A stretch of 64,000 nt of DNA from an uncultured Anaerolineae bacterium (GCA_938022205.1 CALIEB010000001.1:1-64000), one strand, 5' to 3'; counted from the stretch's first letter, positions 18,380 to 28,546 are shown. The notes: generated by a model from the sequence alone, not told the origin. Made by a program: numbers and translations.

Positions 18380-18958
18380 CTATAACCCGTAGCGGCGCAA
18401 AATCTCGCGCCCGTGCAAGCGCATAAGCGTCGCCAAGACTACCGCAACGTTATAGGCATCATCGTCGCCCCTGTGCGGCACACCTACCTGCTGCAAGCCC
18501 AACACCTCCAGCGCAACGCGCAGCCCAAGACGACTGCCGTGCTGGTCTTGAAACACGCGCTTGAGGTTGGCGTGCTTCTTGCTGAACGGATAGCGCACGT
18601 TGCGGCGTTTGCACTGGTCGTGCATGATGTTGTGGTCAAAGCTGCCCCAGCTTGCCCACAAACGGTTGCGCGTGTCATAGTCGCGCTCCAGCACCGCGCA
18701 CGCCTCAGCGTAGGTTGTGCCTTCGCGCTCAAGCTGCATTTGCGTGAGCGTGGTGAGCTTGGTGCAAAAGGAGCTAACGACCGAGTTAATCGGACGTACC
18801 AACAGGCTGCGCTTGTCGCTGATGCTGAAGTCAGCGACATCCAACAGGCAAACGCCAATCTCAATGATTTCGTTCTCTTGCCCTGCCGGTGCTTTGTAGT
18901 TTTCCCAGCACGTCGCCTCAACGTCGACGACGACGATTTTATCTTTACGAATGCTCAA
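18380..18958 (-). CDS. DEDDh-type 3'-5' exonuclease (ERI-1/KapD-like)
   Basis: A 192-residue RNase T/exonuclease III-type domain. Motif ExoI is VVDVEATC (Asp and Glu), ExoII includes SFDHNIM, and ExoIII has the His/Asp pair in HRGDDDAYN. The WASWGSFD segment and overall length match the ERI-1/KapD group acting on RNA or DNA 3' ends. The start is a TTG at 18958. It is followed two bases later by the unknown 159-residue gene. Confidence 0.85.
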   Translation of the reverse strand: MSIRKDKIVVVDVEATCWENYKAPAGQENEIIEIGVCLLDVADFSISDKRSLLVRPINSVVSSFCTKLTTLTQMQLEREGTTYAEACAVLERDYDTRNRLWASWGSFDHNIMHDQCKRRNVRYPFSKKHANLKRVFQDQHGSRLGLRVALEVLGLQQVGVPHRGDDDAYNVAVVLATLMRLHGREILRRYGL

Positions 18959-19105
18959 ACACGCTCGCTTTCAACTGACGATTTGCCCTTAGTGTACGGC
19001 AAATAGCGGCAAAAAGCCATTATGGGATGAATTGCACTAACACCTTAAGGCTAAAATCTTTTACAATGAAGGTATAGATTCACGATAAGCTAGGGGGATA
19101 CGCTT

Positions 19106-19402
19106 ATGATGAAGAAAAGCTACGCGAAAAACGGGAAGACGTGCAAGGTGACATTCTACACCAACAAGGAAATCAAGGCTGAGACAGTGCATCTTGTCGG
19201 AGATTTTAATGACTGGGACGAAAAAGCCACCCCGATGAGTCCGCTCAAAGACGGACGTTTCACTGTCCAGCTCACTCTTGAACCGGGGCGTGAGTATCAA
19301 TTCCGCTACCTTGTGAACGGCACAGAATGGCACAACGACTGGGACGCGGACAAATATGCACCAAATCCCTACAACGGCGATAACTCGGTGGTTATCGTCT
19401 GA
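19106..19402 (+). CDS. Free-standing CBM48 glycogen-binding domain protein
   Basis: A 98-residue protein consisting almost only of one carbohydrate-binding module 48 (isoamylase N-terminal/AMPK-beta type): VHLVGDFNDWD, FTVQLTLEPGREYQFRYLVNGTEW and NPYNGDNSVV. Normally this module is attached to branching or debranching enzymes; here it stands alone. GGGGG precedes the ATG by about ten bases. It converges on glgC, next to the glycogen synthesis operon, so a role as a glycogen-binding adaptor is plausible but unproven. Confidence 0.88.
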   Translation: MMKKSYAKNGKTCKVTFYTNKEIKAETVHLVGDFNDWDEKATPMSPLKDGRFTVQLTLEPGREYQFRYLVNGTEWHNDWDADKYAPNPYNGDNSVVIV

Positions 19403-19424
19403 ACACAGCGTGAAATACTTCAAG

Positions 19425-19459
19425 GGGCGTGGTGTTGAACGTCGCCACGCCCTTTTTTT
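19425..19459 (+). terminator. Rho-independent terminator after the CBM48 gene
   Basis: GGGCGTGG pairs with CCACGCCC (eight bp, extendable by wobble and A-T pairs), with a 12-base loop and a T7 tail. It lies between the convergent CBM48 and glgC stop codons. Confidence 0.85.
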
Positions 19460-19462
19460 GCG

Positions 19463-20725
19463 CTAGTCGCGGGGATTGTACTTGATGAGCGTGCCGTCAG
19501 GCACAATCATGTTGGGGAAAACTTGAAAGTCTTCAGGATGCACGTCCGTGCCAAGAATGCAGCCACCACCAATCGTGAAGTTGGCGGGCACAATCGTGTT
19601 TTTGCCAACACACGTGATGCCCTCGCTGCCACTAAAGGCGGTGCTGCCTACTGTCGCCCCCTTGCCCACCACGACTATTTTGTCGATGATGCTGCGCTCG
19701 ATGTGTGCATCGCGCTCAATATAAGCATCGGTCAGAACAACCGAGTTGCGCACCACCGCGTTGGGTCCAACGTAAACGCCGGGCGACAGCACGCTGTTCT
19801 CGACGATCGCGCCTTCGCTGATAATCGCGCCATCGGTGATGAGGCTATTGATAATGTGCGCACTCTTGTCAACGCGCACAGGTGGACGCTCCTCCGAGCG
19901 CGTGTGAATGACCCATGTGCGGTCGTTAAGGTTGAGCGCGGGCGGCGAATCGAGCAAGTCCATGTGCGCTTCCCAGTAGGCTTCAATCGTGCCAACATCC
20001 ACCCAATAGCCGCCGTAAGGATAGGCGAAAACGCGCTTTTTCTCTTCCATCATGCGCGGAATAACATCTTTGCCAAAGTCACGGCTGGACTTTTTGTTCT
20101 TTTGGTCTGCTAGCACCGCCTCTTCTAAAGCCTGATAGTTAAACACGTAAACGCCCATGCTAGCGAGGTTGCCCGGGGGGTTCTTAGGCTTCTCAAGGAA
20201 GTGCTTGACGCTGTAGTCGCCATTTACGTCGAGGATACCGAAACGGCTGGCCTCTTCTATCGGCACGCGGATAGTGCAGATGGTCAGGTCGGCATTCTTC
20301 TCGCGATGATACTGAACCAGCAGGTCATAGTCCATCTGGTAGATATGGTCGCCGCTCAGGACGAGGACAAATTCCGGCTGACCGCGCCGAATAAAGTTCA
20401 GGTTTTGCGCGACCGCGTCCGCCGTCCCTGTGTACCAGTCGGTGTCAAAGCTGCCCTTGTAAGGCTGCAGTAGCTGCACGCCGCCGGTAAACGAACGGTC
20501 TAAGTCCCACGGTCTGCCTTTACCGATGTGGTCGTTAAGGCTGTGAGGGCGATACTGCGTCAGCACCAGCACATCAAAAATGTTGGAGTTCACGCAGTTA
20601 GAGAGGGCAAAGTCGATAATGCGGTACTTGCCAGCAAAGGGAACGGCAGGTTTAGCACGCTTGAGCGTCAGCGACGCGAGCCGTGTGCCTTTGCCTCCTG
20701 CTAAGATAACTGCCTTAACACGCAT
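19463..20725 (-). CDS. glgC: Glucose-1-phosphate adenylyltransferase
   Basis: Makes ADP-glucose from glucose-1-phosphate and ATP, the committed step of glycogen synthesis. 420 residues: the nucleotidyltransferase start [10 protein letters not shown], the effector/substrate region [21 protein letters not shown], then a left-handed beta-helix C-terminus. The frame is open from 20746, but GAGGAG precedes the ATG at 20725. That site lies inside the end of glgA, whose stop is one base away. Last gene of the GH57-glgA-glgC operon. Confidence 0.96.
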   Translation of the reverse strand: MRVKAVILAGGKGTRLASLTLKRAKPAVPFAGKYRIIDFALSNCVNSNIFDVLVLTQYRPHSLNDHIGKGRPWDLDRSFTGGVQLLQPYKGSFDTDWYTGTADAVAQNLNFIRRGQPEFVLVLSGDHIYQMDYDLLVQYHREKNADLTICTIRVPIEEASRFGILDVNGDYSVKHFLEKPKNPPGNLASMGVYVFNYQALEEAVLADQKNKKSSRDFGKDVIPRMMEEKKRVFAYPYGGYWVDVGTIEAYWEAHMDLLDSPPALNLNDRTWVIHTRSEERPPVRVDKSAHIINSLITDGAIISEGAIVENSVLSPGVYVGPNAVVRNSVVLTDAYIERDAHIERSIIDKIVVVGKGATVGSTAFSGSEGITCVGKNTIVPANFTIGGGCILGTDVHPEDFQVFPNMIVPDGTLIKYNPRD

Positions 20726-20726
20726 A

Positions 20727-22190
20727 TTAAGCTCCTCTTTTGGCAATCGCTTTGTTATAAAGGTCTATATAGGCTTGCGCGCTCTTGCGCCAGCTAAAAT
20801 CTTGCTGCATAGCGCGCACTTGTAGAGCTGCCCACGCTTGCGGACGTTTATGATAGGTATCAATCGCCCAGCGCAACGTGCCAAGCACCGCCTCGCTGGT
20901 TTGCCACTGAAAGACGAAGCCCGTGCCGTGTCGCCCGTCGGGCGAATTGTCATAGTTTATGACTGTGTCCGCCAGTCCGCCCGTCTCGCGCACAACGGGC
21001 AGCGCACCGTAGCGCATCGCCATCATCTGCCCGATACCGCACGGCTCAAAGTGACTGGGCATGAGGAACATGTCGCTACCGCCGTAGATGCGTTGGGCTA
21101 TCATGCCGTCGTAGCTTAAAATGGCGCGCACCCGCCAATGAAAATCGTTGGCAAGGCGGCGCACGGCGTTCTCAATCTCCGGCTCGCCCGTGCCGAGCAG
21201 CACAAAATGCACGTCCGTGTCCAACAGCAGCCGCCGCAGCGCAGGCAGCGCGATGTCCATACCCTTCTGGCTGGCCAGGCGCGTCACCATGCCAATCAGC
21301 GGCGTGCGCTCGCTCACCTTTAGCCCAAGATAGCTTTGCAAGTGCTGCTTGTTGACGATGCGCTCGCTAGCAACGTTGTTCACGTCGAAGTTACGCACCA
21401 GCTGGGGGTCTGTCGCGGGATTCCATCGCTCGGTGTCGATACCGTTGAGGATACCTACGAGGTCTTGCTGGCGGTCACGCACGATGCCCGCCAGCCCATA
21501 GCCGGCATAAGGGTATTGAATTTCAGTGGCATAGCGCGGGCTGACCGTGTTGAGCATGTCACTGTAGGCGATGGCAATGCCAAGCAAGTTGTCTTGCAAC
21601 CCATGAAACGACAGCAGATGATGGTCGCGCGCGGCGATGCCTGCCTGCCACAAAAAGCCGCCGACGTGTTCGCCTTGATAGGCGATGTTGTGGATGGTTA
21701 AGACGCTGGCGGTTTTTTGCCAAAATGGGTCGTGGCGGTTGCTGACAAGCAAAAAGGGCAGCAGCGCAGTATGCCAGTCATGCACGTTAACCACGTCGGC
21801 GCGCCAGCCCTCACGCCCATAAAGTTCCCACATGAACGCCATTGCCGCCTGATTAAACCACAAAAAACGCGGCACATCCCAATCCCACGTCGTGTAAACG
21901 CTGCTCTCTTCGCCAAAAAAAGGCCAACCCTGCAGCATGTACACAGGGATGCCGTCGTGCATCGTCTCGTAAATGCGCACGTCGCTGGTGCCGTTGCGAT
22001 GAGCAAACTGAAACGTGAAGGCGAGCTTAAGGGCAAATTGATCGTGATTGATAAAACCATAGGCGGGCATTAGCACCCGCGCATCAACCCCTTGCCGCTT
22101 AAGCGCAGGTGGCAGCGACCCCACCACATCCGCCAATCCCCCCACTTTGGCAAACGGAAAGGCCTCCGCACTGACAAAAAGCACCTTCAT
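20727..22190 (-). CDS. glgA: Glycogen synthase (ADP-glucose type, GT5)
   Basis: Transfers glucose from ADP-glucose to the glycogen chain. The frame is open from 22262, but [13 protein letters not shown] at 22190 is the canonical start and has GAGGG upstream. K15 in [14 protein letters not shown] is the ADP-glucose-binding lysine (KVGGL in place of the usual KTGGL). The C-terminal half has the GT-B signature [16 protein letters not shown]. It lies between the GH57 branching enzyme and glgC. Confidence 0.96.
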   Translation of the reverse strand: MKVLFVSAEAFPFAKVGGLADVVGSLPPALKRQGVDARVLMPAYGFINHDQFALKLAFTFQFAHRNGTSDVRIYETMHDGIPVYMLQGWPFFGEESSVYTTWDWDVPRFLWFNQAAMAFMWELYGREGWRADVVNVHDWHTALLPFLLVSNRHDPFWQKTASVLTIHNIAYQGEHVGGFLWQAGIAARDHHLLSFHGLQDNLLGIAIAYSDMLNTVSPRYATEIQYPYAGYGLAGIVRDRQQDLVGILNGIDTERWNPATDPQLVRNFDVNNVASERIVNKQHLQSYLGLKVSERTPLIGMVTRLASQKGMDIALPALRRLLLDTDVHFVLLGTGEPEIENAVRRLANDFHWRVRAILSYDGMIAQRIYGGSDMFLMPSHFEPCGIGQMMAMRYGALPVVRETGGLADTVINYDNSPDGRHGTGFVFQWQTSEAVLGTLRWAIDTYHKRPQAWAALQVRAMQQDFSWRKSAQAYIDLYNKAIAKRGA

Positions 22191-22261
22191 AGCCACATCC
22201 CTCGCTTGCATGCCCAATAAAACGTGTGCGCGCCGCCCCGCGCACACGGTCGCCCGCGTCA

Positions 22262-24025
22262 CTATTGCGTGTCGGGCGTTCTGAAGTGCGTGTAGTCGAT
22301 GTCAGGGAACACCTTGTCCAGCTCCCAAATCTCTTCGGCAAAGGCGCGGTCGGGTGTGCCAGCATCCAAGCTGTCGGCGAGACGTTTGAAACGTTCGACA
22401 TGCTGGCTAAACCGCTGGATGGCGTACTCACGCGCCTGCCCCGTCGTCACCAAGAAGGGCCAGTCCGAGCTTTGCAGCAGCAGCAGCTCGCGCGCCGCCT
22501 GCTGCAGCACATACCACTCGTCTTCGCTGGGGTGATGATAGCGATTGGCGAGGTTTTCCATGCGCATCTCACACTCGTGAATCGGCTGCCACATCCAATG
22601 CGTCTCACCGTTGTCCCACGTAAAATGCGTGCCGCCCGCGCCCCATGAGCTTTCGGGAATGTGCAACACCTCTTCGGCAGGGTAAGCCTGCAAGTACTCT
22701 GTCACGCTCATCAAGTCAACGTCAGGGTTTTCTGCCAAATGCTTCAGCACCAACGCCAGCCAACGTACCCCCTCAAACCACCAATGTCCGAACAGCTCAG
22801 TGTCATAGTTAGAGGCAATCAAGCCAAACTTGCCGGTCTGCTGGTGATAGTCGCGCAGCAAGTCGCCGACCAAATGCGCGAAGTGCTCGGCGTGCTGCTC
22901 AATCTTGTAGTCCGCCCACTCAGGATGATAGTAGTCTTTGTGCGCAAGGTCGACCTTTGCGCCCGTCACGCGCCAGTATTGCAAGCCGCTCGTGCCAGCT
23001 TTCTTGTGAAACTCGCGGTAGTCGAAGTCGCCGGGGTAGCCCCATTCCGCACTCCAGACCTGCTGACCGGTGCTATTATTGCGTCCAATCACCACCACGC
23101 CGCTGTGCTGCTCGGCATTCGCGCCGCTGGTCGTGTCACTAACATAGTAGGGGCGGAACGTCGTCGCGGCGCGCTTGGGCAGCTGCTGGCGGTTGGTGGG
23201 AATAACATAGCGGCGTTTAATCACGCCATAGGGACCAATCACGTCGCCGCTGGCGACACCGACCGGCTGCCCACCCGTAATGGTATGCGTCTCTGAGAAG
23301 AAAAACTGAATGTCTTCTTGGGCGAGAAAGCGTTCAAGACCCGGGCGCAACGCGCCATCACTGCCCACGTAAGCGGGACGATAGGCACACTCGGGCAGCC
23401 AGATGCCCGCCGGCTTGCGCCCAAACAAGCGTTGATGCGTTTGGATGCCTGTCTTGAGCTGCGCGACGATGGAGCTATCGCGCTCGAGCAACGGCAAATA
23501 GCCGTGTGTGGCGGCGCAGGTAATAATCTCTAAGTAGCCTTCGTCCTGCAGGCGACGAAACGCGCCGATAATGTCGCGCCCAAAACGATGAGTAAAAGCG
23601 GTCTTTACGTCCTGATAAAAGGCTCTGTACCATCCGGCGAGGTAGTAGAGATGCGGGTCGTGCGTGGCTTCTGTGGGAGGTGTTTCATCATCATTAGGGG
23701 CTGCGTCATCTGAGGCAACATCGCTGGGGGGTTGAAACAGCTTCATGTCTTTTTCGGCAGCGCGGATTTTCTCCTCTAAATACTCCTCGAAATGTTCAAG
23801 TACAGTGGCATCCGCCAACTGTTCCCCCAAAATCGGCGTGATACCTATGGTAAGACGAAACTTCGTGCCTGCCTCTTTGAGGTCATACAAGGCTTGTAGC
23901 AGCGGGATGTAGGTCTCGCTCGCCGCCTCGTGAATCCACTCCTCCCCATGTGGCCAGCGTCCCGCAAGACGAGCGTAGGGTAAATGGGTGTGCAGTACGA
24001 AGGTAAATGCGCCAATTGCACTCAC
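22262..24025 (-). CDS. GH57 1,4-alpha-glucan branching enzyme
   Basis: A 587-residue GH57 protein with a DUF1957-type C-terminal helical region. The probable nucleophile is E212 in GIWLPECAYRP and the acid/base D408 in NYDTELFGHWWFEG, the motifs of Thermus/Thermococcus-type branching enzymes. An acidic, low-complexity insert lies at about 95-120. The start is a GTG preceded by AAGGAGA. As first gene of the operon with glgA and glgC it would introduce alpha-1,6 branches in place of a GH13 GlgB, which is absent here. A GH57 amylase activity is the alternative. Confidence 0.9.
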   Translation of the reverse strand: MSAIGAFTFVLHTHLPYARLAGRWPHGEEWIHEAASETYIPLLQALYDLKEAGTKFRLTIGITPILGEQLADATVLEHFEEYLEEKIRAAEKDMKLFQPPSDVASDDAAPNDDETPPTEATHDPHLYYLAGWYRAFYQDVKTAFTHRFGRDIIGAFRRLQDEGYLEIITCAATHGYLPLLERDSSIVAQLKTGIQTHQRLFGRKPAGIWLPECAYRPAYVGSDGALRPGLERFLAQEDIQFFFSETHTITGGQPVGVASGDVIGPYGVIKRRYVIPTNRQQLPKRAATTFRPYYVSDTTSGANAEQHSGVVVIGRNNSTGQQVWSAEWGYPGDFDYREFHKKAGTSGLQYWRVTGAKVDLAHKDYYHPEWADYKIEQHAEHFAHLVGDLLRDYHQQTGKFGLIASNYDTELFGHWWFEGVRWLALVLKHLAENPDVDLMSVTEYLQAYPAEEVLHIPESSWGAGGTHFTWDNGETHWMWQPIHECEMRMENLANRYHHPSEDEWYVLQQAARELLLLQSSDWPFLVTTGQAREYAIQRFSQHVERFKRLADSLDAGTPDRAFAEEIWELDKVFPDIDYTHFRTPDTQ

Positions 24026-24066
24026 AAGCGTCTCCTTAAAAGATTCTCACTTGACATTTAAGTTAG

Positions 24067-24095
24067 ATTGTAACGAGACGCAAAAATAAAGGCAA
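24067..24095 (-). promoter_or_regulatory. Promoter of the glycogen synthesis operon
   Basis: On the minus strand, TTGCCT (24090-24095), a 17-base spacer and TACAAT (24067-24072), about 40 bases before the GTG start of the GH57 gene. It lies in a short AT-rich gap. Confidence 0.65.
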
Positions 24096-24122
24096 GATAG
24101 GGACAACAACGCTCATGATTTG

Positions 24123-25346
24123 TCACGTTATCGGGATAGCCAACGTCATAACAGTCCCTTCGCCTACCTGCGAGTGCGCCACAAGATAGCCACCATGCGC
24201 CTGCGCGATGGCGCGAGCAATATACAGCCCATGCCCTAAACCGCGTGGGTCGAGCCGCTTGCCGCTGCGCGTGCGCGGCGTGCCGCGATAGAACAACTCA
24301 AACACGTGCGGCATATCTTCCGCGCTAATGCCTACGCCTGTGTCCGCCACCTCAACCACCAAGTGCGCAGGGCTGCTGCCTTCGTCAAGGCGCGCCCGCA
24401 GCGTGATGCTGTGTTGCGGCTCGTTATACTGGATGCTGTTGCGCAGCAAGTTGCTCAACGCCCACTTCAGTGCCTTTGCGTCGCCTGTAAAATGCATGCG
24501 GTCGCTGTCGCGCACCCACACGTTAAGCGTGAGCTGCGCCTCACGCACGTCCTCTTCAAACGCTTGCACCAAGTCCCAAAGCAGCGCGTCCAGCGTCAGC
24601 GGCTCGCGGTGAACGCTGTACGCGCCGCTGCGCATGGTAGCAATGTCAATCATCTCGCCCACCATGCGGTCGAGAATGTCAATGTTGCGGCTGATAAGCT
24701 CGAGCATACGCCGATTAGGGGCTTTATCCGCAGGCGTGGCAAGCAAAATCTCGCTAGCCACACGCATCGGCGCGAGCGGTGTCTTGAGTTCGTGCGAAAT
24801 GTGGTTGACAAAGCTGTTTTTCAAGCGTTCGTCTAACGTGTCACGGGTAATATCTTTGAGCAAAATCAACGTGCCAAAGCGCGCCCCATTGCGGTCTGCC
24901 ATCGCCGCCACCTGCACCTCTAGCACACGTTGATTGACCGTTAAACGATGCGGGCTGCCCAACGGCACTAGCTCCGCGCCAACCTCCTGCACGTCCTGAT
25001 ATTGGCTGAACAGTGCCACAATATCCGACTGCCATAGGTTGCGCTCGCTACCAAGCAGTTCTTTAGCCGCTTGGTTCATCAGCACCACACTGCCGTTTAG
25101 CTCCTGCAGGATGATGCCCTCGCTAATCTGGTCAAGAATAGCTAGCAGCCGCTCGACCTCCATCGTGCGGTCTTTGAGCATGCGCCGCAGCTTGCGGTTG
25201 CGCCGCTCAAGCTGCTGCTGGTGCGCGTTCGCCACAAGCTGTGCGCTGCTCTCTTGCTGCTGTACACCGCGATAGAGGCGGCTGAAGACTTGGCTCGTTA
25301 GCCTGCCAAAATGATGAAACCAGTGGGGTGGCGGAGGTGTCGTCAT
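24123..25346 (-). CDS. Cytosolic PAS sensor histidine kinase
   Basis: 407 residues. An N-terminal coiled coil (about 20-70) leads into a PAS domain (about 65-165), then HisKA with the phospho-acceptor H185 in ISHELKTPLAPMR and HATPase_c with N-box LKWALSNLLRNSIQYNE, DTGVGIS and GLGHGLYIARAIAQAHGG. No transmembrane segment, so it senses a cytoplasmic or membrane-peripheral signal. It starts three bases after the receiver gene; the two form a two-gene operon. Confidence 0.93.
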   Translation of the reverse strand: MTTPPPPHWFHHFGRLTSQVFSRLYRGVQQQESSAQLVANAHQQQLERRNRKLRRMLKDRTMEVERLLAILDQISEGIILQELNGSVVLMNQAAKELLGSERNLWQSDIVALFSQYQDVQEVGAELVPLGSPHRLTVNQRVLEVQVAAMADRNGARFGTLILLKDITRDTLDERLKNSFVNHISHELKTPLAPMRVASEILLATPADKAPNRRMLELISRNIDILDRMVGEMIDIATMRSGAYSVHREPLTLDALLWDLVQAFEEDVREAQLTLNVWVRDSDRMHFTGDAKALKWALSNLLRNSIQYNEPQHSITLRARLDEGSSPAHLVVEVADTGVGISAEDMPHVFELFYRGTPRTRSGKRLDPRGLGHGLYIARAIAQAHGGYLVAHSQVGEGTVMTLAIPIT

Positions 25347-25349
25347 GAG

Positions 25350-25757
25350 CTACGTCTTGGCTTTGCGCGCAATCACGCTATCAAGCAGACGCTTGAGTTC
25401 CATAAATTCCGGCAGCGGCTTGTTAATAATTTCGTCCACGCCGCTCTCTTTTATCATCGTGCGACGTTCGTCTTCGCTCAACACAAACGCCGTCATCAAC
25501 ACGATGGGAATATGGGCAATAGGAGGCGTTTCGCGGATGTACTTTGCAACCTCATTGCCCCAATAGCCGGGCATGCGGATGTCCATCAACGCGAAATCCG
25601 GCAGCGGGGCTTTGTGCGCACCACTGCGCACGCTTTCCAAGAAGTCAATTGCCTTTTGCCCACTCTCGAACGGCATCGGCGTATGCCCCCACACTTGGCA
25701 CATGGTCGACACCAGCAAGCGAATGTCAGACTCATCTTCCGCAATTAACCAATACAC
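25350..25757 (-). CDS. Response regulator receiver, partner of the PAS kinase
   Basis: A 135-residue single-domain receiver: acidic pocket E7-D8-E9, phospho-acceptor D59 in LMDIRMP, T in LMTAF and lysine in IINKPLPEF. No output domain. The start is a GTG with GGGAGG eight bases upstream, and it sits directly upstream of the histidine kinase. Signal output probably passes to another protein. Confidence 0.92.
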   Translation of the reverse strand: MYWLIAEDESDIRLLVSTMCQVWGHTPMPFESGQKAIDFLESVRSGAHKAPLPDFALMDIRMPGYWGNEVAKYIRETPPIAHIPIVLMTAFVLSEDERRTMIKESGVDEIINKPLPEFMELKRLLDSVIARKAKT

Positions 25758-25847
25758 CGCCGCCTCCCATCGAGTGTAACCTATCTTTATGTATGATTAT
25801 AGCGCAAACAGACAGTTTCGCACGGGGCGTTTATATTTTACAACCTC

Positions 25848-27464
25848 TTACTTAGTCTTCAACAAGCGCGCGCGGACGGTTTGCGGCAGCAAGCGCGCTT
25901 CAGGGACGCGCAGCAGCAGCCCCAACGCCAGATACGCCAAACCCGCCGCGCTGCCCGCTACCACGCCTAACGCCAAACCCGCCAGCGGCAGCGCACCTGC
26001 CAGCAGCCACAACACGCCCGCCATGCCCGCTGCCGCCGCGACCATGCGTGCCAGCCCCGCCCACAGCGTGCGCCCGCCAAAGCTGCCCAACCTGCGCCGC
26101 AGCAACCACGCCAGCACGCCTGCCTCAACGTTCGTGGTCAGCGCGTTGGCTAACGCCAGCCCACCGAACGCGCCGCGCGTCAGGTCATCGGGCGTGCCAA
26201 TCACGCGCACAAACAAGAGGCTGAGCAAGATGTTGCTCACCATTGCGCCTGTGCCGACCAGCACGGGTGTCCACGTGTCTTCAAGGGCATAGAACGCCCG
26301 CGATAAGACCTCTAGCAGCGCGAACCCCACGATGCCGGTGGCGTAGAACGCTAACGCCCAAGCTGTCGCCCGTGTGCTTTCGTCCGACCACGCGCCACGC
26401 TCAAACAACGTCACCAACGGTTCTGGCAGCAATACTAAGAACACCGAAGCCGGCAACGCCAAAAAAACCACGCCGCGCACTGCCAGCATCAAGCGCGCCT
26501 CGAAGCCCGCCCAATCGCCCGCCGCGCGCAACGCTGCCAGCGTGGGAAAGACCGCCGCGCCGATGCTCTGCCCTATCACGCCTAGCACAAAGAACAACAA
26601 GAGAAACGCCGTGTTAAGCGCGGTGAGACTACCTGCCGCCATGCCGCTTGCCAAGATGATGTTGACCACAAAGTTAATTTGCACCACCGCCAGCCCAAGC
26701 GTGCGCGGCAGCATGAGCTTTAGCACAGTTAACACGCCTTCCATGCGCCAATCGGGCAAAAAGCGCAAGCGCGCCTTAAGGGTCACCAGCCCGCGCACTT
26801 GTACGGCTAAGTGCAGCACCGCGCTCAACACCGCGCCATACGCCAAGCCGTAGACGTTGCTGCTGCCTACCTGCCCGACACCGTCCAACGGCGGCAGCAC
26901 AGGCGCAATCAGCAGCGCACCGATGATGATGCCAAGGCTGTTCATGCTGACCGCCACGCTGGGCAAGAAGAACAGCCCGTGCGATTGCAAAATGCCCATG
27001 ACCAAGCCGCTAATGCTGAAGATGAACGGCGTGACCATCATCAAGCGCATCATGTTTGCCGTGAGTGCCTGCGTTTCAGCGTCACGCGAAGGCAGCAGCA
27101 CATGCGCCGTAATAGGCTCGGCAAGCAGTGCGACCAGCAGCCCTAACGCACCCGCCGCCAACGCGGAAAGCGTCATGACCGCGCTGGCAAATGCCCACGC
27201 TGCCGCGCTATCCTGCTCACGGCGGCGCGCATAAACGGGGATGAACGATGACCCTAGCGCACCGCCCGCCACCAACGTAAACACCAGCTCGGGGATGCGC
27301 TGTGCCGCGTAGAAGGCATCCAACGCTTCGGACGTGCCGAACTGCGCGGAGACAATCGCCACGCGCACAAAGCCAAACGCGCCGCTTGCCAGAAAGCCGA
27401 CCACCACCACCAATGCGGCGCGCACTAGCTGCGCGTTGTTTAGCGCGTGCTGTCCGGATGTCAT
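25848..27464 (-). CDS. murJ: Lipid II flippase MurJ/MviN
   Basis: A 538-residue polytopic membrane protein with about 14 helices. The early segment AQFGTSEALDAFYAAQRIPELVFTLVAGGALGSSFIPVY is the MurJ family signature region (quoted here only as SEALDAFYAAQRIPE). It would flip lipid-linked peptidoglycan precursors. Its ATG overlaps the stop of the upstream saccharopine-dehydrogenase-like gene by four bases. It converges with nothing; the 90-base gap to the receiver gene carries no terminator that I can see. Confidence 0.93.
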   Translation of the reverse strand: MTSGQHALNNAQLVRAALVVVVGFLASGAFGFVRVAIVSAQFGTSEALDAFYAAQRIPELVFTLVAGGALGSSFIPVYARRREQDSAAAWAFASAVMTLSALAAGALGLLVALLAEPITAHVLLPSRDAETQALTANMMRLMMVTPFIFSISGLVMGILQSHGLFFLPSVAVSMNSLGIIIGALLIAPVLPPLDGVGQVGSSNVYGLAYGAVLSAVLHLAVQVRGLVTLKARLRFLPDWRMEGVLTVLKLMLPRTLGLAVVQINFVVNIILASGMAAGSLTALNTAFLLLFFVLGVIGQSIGAAVFPTLAALRAAGDWAGFEARLMLAVRGVVFLALPASVFLVLLPEPLVTLFERGAWSDESTRATAWALAFYATGIVGFALLEVLSRAFYALEDTWTPVLVGTGAMVSNILLSLLFVRVIGTPDDLTRGAFGGLALANALTTNVEAGVLAWLLRRRLGSFGGRTLWAGLARMVAAAAGMAGVLWLLAGALPLAGLALGVVAGSAAGLAYLALGLLLRVPEARLLPQTVRARLLKTK

Positions 27465-28546
27465 AAGCCCCCTTGCGATGAAACCGCCGCCAACGTGTCA
27501 AAGCGGCGCGTGCCAGCAATCGTCAACACAAAGTCCGCGCCCCAAGCCTGAGCGGGCGTAAGCGCGCCGATGGGCGGGTCTTCTAGCACGCGCTCAATCA
27601 CAGGCATGGCAGCTTGCGCCGTAAACGCATAGCCTTCCGCCGTTTCCAGCCATGCCTGCGCGCTGCTGCCATGCTTATCCCACGCGCGCGCCCAAAGGTA
27701 GGAACGCCCTGTTTCACGCAGGCGTTCGCTTGCGCCCCAAAGCGTGCGGTCAAGCAACCACCCCAAACCACGCTTGACGGCTTGGCTGCGCCCCAACAGC
27801 CGCACGAGCGGAGATACCACACGCAGCGTGCCAATCGCCACGCGCGGGAACGCCATGTAAGCCGTGATGTTCGGGATGCCTGTCGTGCGATAGGCGGTTG
27901 ACACGTCACCCCAAGGGATGGGCATGGCGCGATGTGTGCCGTTGGTCAGCGTTATCGTGCGCGCGCCCACGCCAAACGCTTGGCTGACCAGCACGCCCTC
28001 GCGGCGCACGCGCACACCCTGCGGCAACATCTCTAGCATCGACTTGGCGGTGCCTGCGCTAACCTGCGCGAGTGCCTGCAAGCCAATTTCAAGGTGCGTG
28101 GCGGTCGGCACTTGCGCCGCGACATATGCCGCTAAGCAATCGGACGGTATCACGTCAAACCCCACGCCGCTGAGCAACGCCACGCCGTTCTTGCGCGCCA
28201 CCTCATCATGGGCAAACACGCGCTCGAACACGTCAATTTCGCCCGTGATGTCGAGATAATGCGTGCGCGTGGCAAGACAGGCGCGCAGCATCGGCGCGCT
28301 GGTGTGGGTAAAGGGTCCTGCCGCGTGGTAGACCAGCTCGCATTCGGCGATGTGCCTCGCAACCACATTGACATCGTCGAGCGCAAACACGGCATACGGC
28401 AAGCCAAATGCCCGCGCCAGCGCGCGCACCTTCGCTTCACTGCGCCCGGCGACAATCGGCTTATGCCCCCGCAGCAACGCCTCCGCCAGCACCAGCTGAC
28501 CGGTGTAGCCCGTCGCGCCGTAAATCATCCAGCGTGCCTCGTGCAT
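27461..28546 (-). CDS. Saccharopine dehydrogenase-like NAD(P)-binding oxidoreductase
   Basis: 361 residues. The N-terminal Rossmann motif is YGATGYTGQLVLAEALLRG, followed by PIVAGRSEAKV and VYHAAGPFTHTSAPMLRACL, typical of the trans-acting enoyl reductase/saccharopine dehydrogenase-like family. These act on varied substrates, including polyketide or lipid double bonds; the substrate here is unknown. AAGGATAAG precedes the ATG. It is translationally coupled to murJ, though no functional link is obvious. Confidence 0.85.
   Translation of the reverse strand: MHEARWMIYGATGYTGQLVLAEALLRGHKPIVAGRSEAKVRALARAFGLPYAVFALDDVNVVARHIAECELVYHAAGPFTHTSAPMLRACLATRTHYLDITGEIDVFERVFAHDEVARKNGVALLSGVGFDVIPSDCLAAYVAAQVPTATHLEIGLQALAQVSAGTAKSMLEMLPQGVRVRREGVLVSQAFGVGARTITLTNGTHRAMPIPWGDVSTAYRTTGIPNITAYMAFPRVAIGTLRVVSPLVRLLGRSQAVKRGLGWLLDRTLWGASERLRETGRSYLWARAWDKHGSSAQAWLETAEGYAFTAQAAMPVIERVLEDPPIGALTPAQAWGADFVLTIAGTRRFDTLAAVSSQGGL

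Noticed and set aside
26374-27234. Long plus-strand open frames inside murJ
   Set aside because: They are antisense to a clear membrane protein gene; their low-complexity composition follows from the GC-rich codons of murJ.
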